Under the pieces are notes generated by a model. It made no database searches. It had not been told where the DNA came from and worked only from the letters and a program-made list of their open reading frames with translations. DNA of 6,847 nucleotides from NCBI GenBank assembly GCA_902784025.1, contig CACZTF010000095.1, forward strand, positions 1-6,847, read 5' to 3'. This stretch comes from an uncultured Lachnospiraceae bacterium (lineage in GTDB: Bacteria; Bacillota; Clostridia; Lachnospirales; Lachnospiraceae). Numbering within the stretch: position 1 is the stretch's first letter; each line of letters begins with the position of its first letter. Made by a program: the position numbers and the translations under genes. Positions 1 to 4,338 of this stretch are shown in pieces.

Positions 1-870
1 AAGACGCTCTGCTCCTATCACACGTACCGTGTCGTCTCCCTCTTCAACAGTACAGCCCATCTCCATAAGTTTTGCCGATATAGACTCAAGATGCTTGGGG
101 ATCACCTCGCAAACGGTGACATCTCCTCCTGTTACTGCCGCTCCTACCATAAAGGTCCCGGCTTCGATCTGGTCAGGTATTATGGAATATGCGGCCTTGT
201 GAAGCTTATCCACACCCTTGATACGTATAACATCCGTTCCGGCACCCTTTACTGCCGCCCCCATCGCGTTCAGGAAGTTTGCCACATCAACCACATGCGG
301 CTCCTTTGCAGCATTCTCAAGAACCGTTTCTCCTTCAGCCATGCATGCAGCCAGCATAAGGTTAATAGTAGCACCGACAGAAACCATATCAAAATAAATA
401 TGAGCACCGGTAAGTTTCTCAGCTCTGGCCCATACCACTCCTCCGGCCTCGATGTCTACTTCCGCACCAAGCGCCTTAAAACCTTTTATATGCATATCGA
501 TGGGTCTGCTGCCGATGTCACATCCGCCGGGCAGCGCAACCTTCGCCTCATGATACTTTCCTAAAAGAGCACCTATAAGATAATATGATGCCCTTATTTT
601 TTTAACCTGTTCGTACTGGATATCTATACTATGTATGGTTTTTCCGTTAATTATATATGTGTTCTTATCTATCTCTTTTACAGCCGCACCCACGCCCTCT
701 ATCGCATTCAGGATTACGTGGGCATCTCTGACATCAGGCACATTCTCTATGGTGACAGGTTCGTCAGCCATGATGGCTCCGGCTAAAATACCCAAAGCCG
801 CATTCTTGGCGCCGCTTATCCTGACCTCGCCTTTAAGAGGTGTGCCGCCCTTTACTATGTATTCTTCCAC
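1..870 (-). CDS. murA: UDP-N-acetylglucosamine 1-carboxyvinyltransferase (MurA), 3' end cut by window edge
   Basis: MurA catalyses the first committed step of peptidoglycan synthesis in the cytoplasm: transfer of enolpyruvate from PEP to UDP-GlcNAc. The visible 290 residues cover about two thirds of the usual 420 or so. Seen: the N-terminal ISGAKNAAL motif with K22 and N23, the RASYY motif with R93, the active-site loop LPGGCDIGSRP with catalytic C117, and the SVGATINLM stretch of the substrate site. The window ends before the region carrying the catalytic Asp (D305 in E. coli). The start is read as GTG at 870, preceded by GGAGG with an 11-nt spacer; this places K22 and N23 at exactly the E. 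coli positions. An ATG at 894 is in frame but lacks a ribosome binding site. The catalytic Cys, the fosfomycin target, is intact. Clostridia often have two MurA paralogues and I cannot say which this is. The gene has its own promoter at 972-1000. Confidence 0.96.
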   Translation of the reverse strand, partial: MEEYIVKGGTPLKGEVRISGAKNAALGILAGAIMADEPVTIENVPDVRDAHVILNAIEGVGAAVKEIDKNTYIINGKTIHSIDIQYEQVKKIRASYYLIGALLGKYHEAKVALPGGCDIGSRPIDMHIKGFKALGAEVDIEAGGVVWARAEKLTGAHIYFDMVSVGATINLMLAACMAEGETVLENAAKEPHVVDVANFLNAMGAAVKGAGTDVIRIKGVDKLHKAAYSIIPDQIEAGTFMVGAAVTGGDVTVCEVIPKHLESISAKLMEMGCTVEEGDDTVRVIGAERL

Positions 871-881
871 AGTATCCGTGT

Positions 882-886
882 CCTCC
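882..886 (-). promoter_or_regulatory. Ribosome binding site deciding the murA start
   Basis: GGAGG lies 11 nt before the GTG at 870. The upstream ATG at 894 has no comparable purine-rich motif in front of it, so this site argues for the shorter, GTG-initiated protein beginning MEEYIVKGG, which matches typical MurA N-termini. The spacer is slightly long, so the ATG start is not excluded. Confidence 0.6.
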
Positions 887-971
887 GATTTCATTCTTGG
901 AAGTACTTTTTTTCGACAGGTGAAAACGATCCCGGCCGGCCACTACCACAAACCAACCGATTATCCGTGAG

Positions 972-1000
972 ATTATACCACTATTTATGCGGTTTTACAA
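972..1000 (-). promoter_or_regulatory. Sigma-A-type promoter of murA
   Basis: On the minus strand a -35 box TTGTAA (1000-995) and a perfect -10 box TATAAT (977-972) are separated by exactly 17 nt. Transcription should begin near 965, giving a leader of roughly 95 nt before the GTG start. The promoter lies in the 155-nt or longer gap after the fumarase beta gene, so murA can be expressed apart from the upstream operon. I see no good minus-strand terminator in this gap, so some readthrough from the fumarase operon is also possible. Confidence 0.8.
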
Positions 1001-1049
1001 GTTTTTTTTATAATCTGAACACAATGCATGGTTCATTTTTTTCTTTGTA

Positions 1050-1622
1050 TTACGCATAAAGACACTTTCCGGTACTGTCAGTCACCACGATAGCAGGAAA
1101 ATCCTCAACATATAACCGTCTGACAGCCTCAGCTCCCAGGTCATCATAAGCTATAACCTCTGATCTTTTTATACACTTGGAAAGAAGAGCCCCTGCCCCG
1201 CCTACTGCAGCAAGATAAACACAGCCGTTCCTGACTATGGCATCATTTACGGATGTATTACGTTTCCCCTTGCCTATCATAACTTTAAGCCCCATATCAA
1301 GGAGCCCTGGAGTATATTTGTCCATACGCCCGGAAGTAGTGGGTCCTGCAGAACCTATGACCTTACCCGGCGGAGCAGGTGAGGGTCCCATATAATAAAC
1401 TGCCGCTCCTTCTAAAGGGAAGGGCAGTCCGGACCGGGGATCTTCTCCGGCAGCTTCGCATTCGGATATGATCCCATACATCCGCTGATGAGCCGCATCC
1501 CTCGCAGCATAAATCTCGCCCGTAAGGAGCACCCTGTCCCCTGCCCGGAGGCTTTCTGCTTCCGGCTTGTCCAGGGGAAGATTTAATTTTTTTGTATCTG
1601 ATCCCTGCATATTTCTGTCCAT
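1050..1622 (-). CDS. Class I fumarate hydratase, beta (C-terminal) subunit
   Basis: This is the beta subunit of the iron-sulfur class I fumarase, which interconverts fumarate and L-malate; close relatives are L(+)-tartrate dehydratase beta subunits. The 190 residues are normal for the family. Family motifs seen: GDRVLLTGEIYAARDAAHQRM (28-48), YYMGPSP followed by GSAGPTTSGRMD (77-101), MIGKGKRN (115-122), a Gly/Ala-rich stretch near 140-147, and the C-terminal VEDFPAIVVTDSTG. The alpha gene lies 27 nt upstream on the same strand, as expected for an alpha/beta pair. The start is uncertain. The ATG at 1622 has AAAGG only 2 nt away, while the in-frame ATG at 1610 has it 14 nt away and gives a length nearer to relatives. 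The AAAGG is part of a small hairpin. Fumarase is preferred over tartrate dehydratase from general context, but sequence reading alone does not settle the substrate. Confidence 0.92.
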   Translation of the reverse strand: MDRNMQGSDTKKLNLPLDKPEAESLRAGDRVLLTGEIYAARDAAHQRMYGIISECEAAGEDPRSGLPFPLEGAAVYYMGPSPAPPGKVIGSAGPTTSGRMDKYTPGLLDMGLKVMIGKGKRNTSVNDAIVRNGCVYLAAVGGAGALLSKCIKRSEVIAYDDLGAEAVRRLYVEDFPAIVVTDSTGKCLYA

Positions 1623-1624
1623 AT

Positions 1625-1645
1625 CCTTTCGTAAAACGAATAAGG
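1625..1645 (-). promoter_or_regulatory. Hairpin hiding the fumarase beta ribosome binding site
   Basis: In the 27-nt gap between the alpha stop and the beta start, the minus-strand RNA can fold with CCTTATTCGT pairing to ACGAAAGG around a TTT loop, with a two-base bulge. The only Shine-Dalgarno-like motif of the beta gene, AAAGG (1629-1625), is in the 3' arm. A ribosome finishing alpha at 1650 would open the hairpin, so this may couple beta synthesis to alpha. The pairing is seen; the coupling is inferred. Confidence 0.4.
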
Positions 1646-1649
1646 TACT

Positions 1650-2483
1650 TCAAAGGCTTCTTTGCTTGTGACGGTTTGCATGACAGCACATACAGACAGC
1701 CACCGGAAGTCCGGCAATATGGGTAGGAAACGTTTCTATCTTAACGGCAAGAGCAGTTACGCTGCCCCCAAGACCTGCAGGACCTATGCCGCTTTCGTTT
1801 ATCCTGTCAAGCAGCTCCTTTTCAAGTGAACCCAGGGAACCTTTTATACCGGCATGACGTGTAAGTGCTTTTTTTGCCATGATGGCACATTTTTCAAAAT
1901 CACCGCCAATACCGACTCCTACCACAAACGGCGGACAGGCATTAGGTCCTGCCTCTGTCACCGTATCGATGACTGCTTTTTTAACTCCCTCAATGCCGTC
2001 TGAAGGCTTCAGCATGAATATCCTGCTGGTATTCTCGCTTCCGAAACCTTTAGGAGCCAGGGTAATGATAACTCTGTCCCCCGGCACGATATTAAAATGG
2101 ATCACGGCCGGAGTATTATCACCGGAATTCTCACGCTGAAAAGGGTCGGAAACTATAGACTTTCTTAAATAACCCTCGGTATATCCCTGACGTATCCCTT
2201 CATTCACAGCTTCGGTGATATCTCCGCCCGTAAAATGCACATCCTGCCCAACGTCAAGAAAAACGACCGCCATCCCGGTGTCCTGACACACTGGAATACG
2301 CTCGTTTTCTGCAATCTTCATATTTTCTTTTAACTGTGCAAGAACACTTCTTCCGACTTCAGAGGATTCTGTATCATAAGCCTTATAAATGGCTTCTTTC
2401 ATATCCTCTTCCATGAAGATATTCGCTTCTATGCACATTTCTTTTACATTTTTTGTTATCTCAGAAACATCCAGGTCCCGCAT
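1650..2483 (-). CDS. Class I fumarate hydratase, alpha (N-terminal, iron-sulfur) subunit
   Basis: This is the catalytic-cluster subunit of the heteromeric [4Fe-4S] class I fumarase (fumarate + water to L-malate), also related to L(+)-tartrate dehydratase alpha. The 277 residues are of normal length. Three conserved cysteine regions supply the cluster ligands: C66 in PVCQDTG, C183 in GPNACPPFVVGVGIGG, and the C-terminal CMCCHANRHK, where C267 aligns best with the usual ligand. Other family signatures are GSENTSRIFMLKP and HIAGLPVAV. The ATG at 2483 is supported by AAGGG 9 nt upstream, which overlaps the thioredoxin stop codon; the two genes are 12 nt apart, implying co-transcription and translational coupling. 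Clusters of this class are oxygen-sensitive, consistent with an anaerobe. The extra adjacent cysteines C264 and C266 beside C267 are noteworthy, but their role is unknown. Confidence 0.95.
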   Translation of the reverse strand: MRDLDVSEITKNVKEMCIEANIFMEEDMKEAIYKAYDTESSEVGRSVLAQLKENMKIAENERIPVCQDTGMAVVFLDVGQDVHFTGGDITEAVNEGIRQGYTEGYLRKSIVSDPFQRENSGDNTPAVIHFNIVPGDRVIITLAPKGFGSENTSRIFMLKPSDGIEGVKKAVIDTVTEAGPNACPPFVVGVGIGGDFEKCAIMAKKALTRHAGIKGSLGSLEKELLDRINESGIGPAGLGGSVTALAVKIETFPTHIAGLPVAVCMCCHANRHKQRSL

Positions 2484-2492
2484 AGGATCATA

Positions 2493-2497
2493 CCCTT
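2493..2497 (-). promoter_or_regulatory. Ribosome binding site of fumarase alpha inside the thioredoxin stop
   Basis: AAGGG sits 9 nt before the ATG at 2483, and its two As belong to the TAA stop codon of the thioredoxin gene. The overlap makes it likely that ribosomes finishing thioredoxin re-initiate on fumarase alpha, tying the two genes into one translational unit. Confidence 0.7.
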
Positions 2498-2810
2498 AGC
2501 CCAAAAACTGTGCCGCAAGCTGGTCTGCTGACTGAAGTCCCACAACTCTCTTAGCTTCTGTACCGTTCTGAACAAGCACCAGCGTAGGGATAGACTGTAC
2601 GCCAAACTGTGCCGCAAGCTCGGGCTGATCGTCTACATTTATCTTGGCTGCCTTGATCTTTCCTTCATTTGCCTGTGCAAATTTCTCAAGCTCGGGTCCC
2701 TGAAGCTGGCAGGGTCCGCACCATGTAGCCCAGAAATCCAAAACAACGGGGATCTCGCTTTTTACTACCTCTGATTCAAAATTATCCTTTGTTATTTCTA
2801 TTGCTGACAT
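2496..2810 (-). CDS. trxA: Thioredoxin
   Basis: A small cytoplasmic dithiol-disulfide oxidoreductase that reduces protein disulfides and is normally recharged by thioredoxin reductase; no reductase gene is present in this window. The 104-residue product is a complete single thioredoxin fold. Seen: the buried Asp D25 in VVLDFWA, the WCGPC active site (C31 and C34), a Pro at 39, the KINVDD strand, and the cis-proline P75 in SIPT. After the active site it reads QLQGPELEKF rather than the more common RMIAPxLEE, a modest divergence that could alter partner choice. The start is ATG at 2810, with AAGGAGG 9 nt upstream; the in-frame TTG at 2816 is only 3 nt from that motif and is rejected. It lies 100 nt after the CofE-like gene and 12 nt before fumarase alpha, probably in one operon. 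Which paralogue it is cannot be told. Confidence 0.96.
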   Translation of the reverse strand: MSAIEITKDNFESEVVKSEIPVVLDFWATWCGPCQLQGPELEKFAQANEGKIKAAKINVDDQPELAAQFGVQSIPTLVLVQNGTEAKRVVGLQSADQLAAQFLG

Positions 2811-2819
2811 GTTCAATAT

Positions 2820-2826
2820 CCTCCTT
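2820..2826 (-). promoter_or_regulatory. Strong ribosome binding site deciding the thioredoxin start
   Basis: AAGGAGG, a near-perfect anti-16S match, is 9 nt before the ATG at 2810 and too close (3 nt) to the in-frame TTG at 2816. It sets the protein start at MSAIEITK. The 100-nt gap upstream of it contains three GCCGG words but no convincing promoter or terminator. Confidence 0.85.
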
Positions 2827-2910
2827 GTTTTTTATATCCAAATACCGCTCATTCCGGCTGTTTTTTATTTCAGATAACCGGCAATTCCCTTTAAGACCGG
2901 CACATCCTTT

Positions 2911-4104
2911 TTAATCCGTATAATTATCAAAATAACCCTGTACCAGCACTATAGGAGTTCCTTTATCTCCCGAACCGCTGGTAAGATCACAAAGCGACCC
3001 GATAAGATCCGTGATCTGTCTGGGAGTCGTACCCTGTGAAGCCATATTACCCGTAAGATCTTTGTCCTTTTCCTTGATACGGTCCTTTATCGCTTCTTTC
3101 AGGGCATCTCCTGAAAGATGGTTAAAATCATTATCCGCCAGATACTTCAGCTTCAACTCATTAGGAGTTCCTTCAAGACCTGAAGTATATCCCGGTGATA
3201 CAACAGGATCTGCAAGTTCCCATATCTTACCCTGGGGATCCTTAAAGGCACCGTCTCCGTATACCATAACCTCTATGTTCTTTCCTGTTTTTTCCTTGAA
3301 CATGGCTTGTATTTCATTAACAAGCGACCCGCAGTCCCTGGGGAAGAGTTTGATGATGTCTTCAGTGGATTTATTTGATCCGAGAAGACCGTATTTCTCA
3401 TTATACCCGCTTCCGTCCACCGGCGAAGTAAGTATATCGTCAAGGGCGTACACTTTTTTCGCACCATTCTTCACAAGGATGTCCTTTGACTGGAATCTTT
3501 TATGAATGTCGCAGCAAAGTACATTACCGGTGTAGTCCAGGATAGTCTTTATATTGTTTGAAAAAATGATCTCTGCTTCAGCACCGCATTCACGGATGAG
3601 ATCTCCGTAATATTCCACATAATCAACACCTGTGAACTCATGCTTTATGAAACCAAACTGTTTTCGGTAATCCTCTTCCGAAAGAACATCCGTATAGGGA
3701 TTGAGCCCTGATTCATAAAAAACATCTTCCGGAATGAGAGCGTTCCCCACCTCATCGGAAGGAAAGCTCAGCATCAATGTTATCTTATCTGCAGCCTTTG
3801 CGATCCCACGCAAAACGATGGCAAATCTGTTTCTGGAAAGGATCGGAAACGTAATTCCCAAATGTCCTCCGCCAAACTTATCTTTAATATCTTTTGCAAT
3901 GGCATCGACACTCGCATAATTCCCCTGTGAGCGGGCAACAATCGATTCTGTTACCGCTACCACATCTCTGTCTCTGAGTTCAAAGCCTTCATCCCGGGCA
4001 GCCAGCAGTACGCTTTCCGTAACTATCCCGGCAAGATCGTCTCCTTCTCTGATAACCGGGCCTCTGATTCCCCTGGATACGGTTCCTATTCTTCTTTCAC
4101 TCAT
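2911..4104 (-). CDS. CofE-like (coenzyme F420-0:L-glutamate ligase family) protein of unknown substrate
   Basis: The ends resemble CofE, the GTP-dependent enzyme adding glutamate to F420-0. Residues about 15-105 carry the N-terminal fold signature (REGDDLAGIVTESVL, then DRDVVAVTESIVARSQGN). Residues about 278-310 (VMVYGDGAFKDP, WELADPVVSPG) and 365-393 (DLIGSLCDLTSGSG, GTPIVLVQGYFDN) match the C-terminal core, where CofE ends with a GDGIPAVVVRG-type strand. Archaeal CofE is about 250 residues; this protein is 397, with roughly 150 extra residues between the halves (about 112-278), including paired cysteines C197 and C198 and a Lys-rich segment. Start: ATG at 4104 with AAAGGAG 8 nt upstream; the longer frame from TTG 4125 would run through that motif and is rejected. 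It heads the probable operon with thioredoxin and fumarase. Organisms of this type are not expected to make F420, so the true reaction, possibly glutamylation or another amide ligation, is unknown. Family assignment is by recognised motifs, not a search. Confidence 0.82.
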   Translation of the reverse strand: MSERRIGTVSRGIRGPVIREGDDLAGIVTESVLLAARDEGFELRDRDVVAVTESIVARSQGNYASVDAIAKDIKDKFGGGHLGITFPILSRNRFAIVLRGIAKAADKITLMLSFPSDEVGNALIPEDVFYESGLNPYTDVLSEEDYRKQFGFIKHEFTGVDYVEYYGDLIRECGAEAEIIFSNNIKTILDYTGNVLCCDIHKRFQSKDILVKNGAKKVYALDDILTSPVDGSGYNEKYGLLGSNKSTEDIIKLFPRDCGSLVNEIQAMFKEKTGKNIEVMVYGDGAFKDPQGKIWELADPVVSPGYTSGLEGTPNELKLKYLADNDFNHLSGDALKEAIKDRIKEKDKDLTGNMASQGTTPRQITDLIGSLCDLTSGSGDKGTPIVLVQGYFDNYTD

Positions 4105-4112
4105 CAGGTGAT

Positions 4113-4119
4113 CTCCTTT
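4113..4119 (-). promoter_or_regulatory. Ribosome binding site deciding the CofE-like start
   Basis: AAAGGAG lies 8 nt before the ATG at 4104, an ideal spacing. The motif falls inside the longer frame that would start at TTG 4125, so that longer start is very unlikely. Confidence 0.85.
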
Positions 4120-4144
4120 ATGCAAAATAAAAACTGCTTTTCTA

Positions 4145-4173
4145 ATTTTAGTGCTTTAATGTAAAAATGTCCA
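4145..4173 (-). promoter_or_regulatory. Promoter of the CofE-like/thioredoxin/fumarase operon
   Basis: On the minus strand a -35 box TGGACA (4173-4168, five of six matches to TTGACA) and a -10 box TAAAAT (4150-4145, five of six to TATAAT) are 17 nt apart. Transcription should start near 4138, leaving a leader of about 34 nt. No other convincing promoter was found between here and the end of the fumarase genes, which supports a single four-gene transcript. The -35 box lies within a perfect inverted repeat (4162-4186). Confidence 0.7.
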
Positions 4174-4186
4174 GTGAACATTTTTA
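4162..4186. repeat. Perfect 9-bp inverted repeat over the operon -35 box (candidate operator)
   Basis: The arms TAAAAATGT (4162-4170) and ACATTTTTA (4178-4186) are perfect reverse complements separated by the 7-nt core CCAGTGA. The minus-strand -35 hexamer falls inside the element, so a dimeric protein bound here would be expected to block RNA polymerase. It is not a likely terminator: the stem is AT-rich and no gene ends into it. I cannot match it to a named operator; the odd 7-nt spacing does not fit the Rex or FNR/CRP consensus as I know them. Confidence 0.6.
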
Positions 4187-4257
4187 TTTATTTGTTTATC
4201 ATGTAAAAATTTAATCATTATTTAATACTTTATGTCTATGCTTGTATATTGGATATA

Positions 4258-4266
4258 TGGTATAAT
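4258..4266 (+). promoter_or_regulatory. Extended -10 promoter of the SseB-like gene
   Basis: TGG followed by a perfect TATAAT (4261-4266) makes a TGn extended -10 element. No good -35 box is found at 16-18 nt, which extended -10 promoters can do without. Transcription should begin near 4273, giving a leader of about 65 nt. This start point lies downstream of the in-frame ATG at 4249, which therefore cannot be the protein start. Confidence 0.7.
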
Positions 4267-4304
4267 GTGACCAATTGTAGCTGTATGTCTAATAATGTGA
4301 CCAA
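4262..4304 (+). repeat. 13-bp direct repeat with 30-bp period at the SseB-like promoter
   Basis: ATAATGTGACCAA occurs at 4262-4274 and again, identically, at 4292-4304. The first copy overlaps the -10 box and the expected transcription start; the second is in the leader. The 30-bp period is close to three DNA helical turns, so both copies face the same side of the helix, as would suit cooperative binding of a regulator. It could instead be a remnant of promoter duplication. The repeat is seen; its role is inferred. Confidence 0.55.
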
Positions 4305-4325
4305 CAGCCTCAAAATAATAATCAC

Positions 4326-4330
4326 GGGGG
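4326..4330 (+). promoter_or_regulatory. Unusual all-G ribosome binding site of the SseB-like gene
   Basis: GGGGG lies 8 nt before the ATG at 4339 and can pair with the CCUCC of 16S rRNA using one G-U pair. Other in-frame ATGs at 4249 and 4285 have no such motif, so this site decides the start. Confidence 0.65.
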
Positions 4331-4338
4331 TTTTCGTT

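Noticed and set aside
91..970. Plus-strand open frames at 91-564 and 635-970
   Set aside because: They lie opposite murA, whose minus-strand translation matches the family throughout; their products are Ser/Cys/His-rich without recognisable domains and no ribosome binding sites were seen.
2811..2910. Separate promoter or terminator between the CofE-like gene and thioredoxin
   Set aside because: Repeated GCCGG words allow only 4-bp stems without a T-run, and no -35/-10 pair with proper spacing was found; readthrough from the operon promoter is simpler.
3011..3505. Plus-strand frame opposite the CofE-like gene
   Set aside because: Shadow of the real minus-strand gene; its Ser/Phe/Leu-rich composition is typical of an antisense frame, and it matches no known domain.
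4105..4125. Longer CofE-like protein starting at TTG 4125
   Set aside because: The strong AAAGGAG motif lies inside this extension and is ideally spaced for ATG 4104.
4249..4338. N-terminal extension of the SseB-like protein from ATG 4249 (or ATG 4285)
   Set aside because: The -10 box TATAAT at 4261-4266 places the transcript start after 4249, and neither upstream ATG has a ribosome binding site; ATG 4339 has GGGGG at 8 nt.
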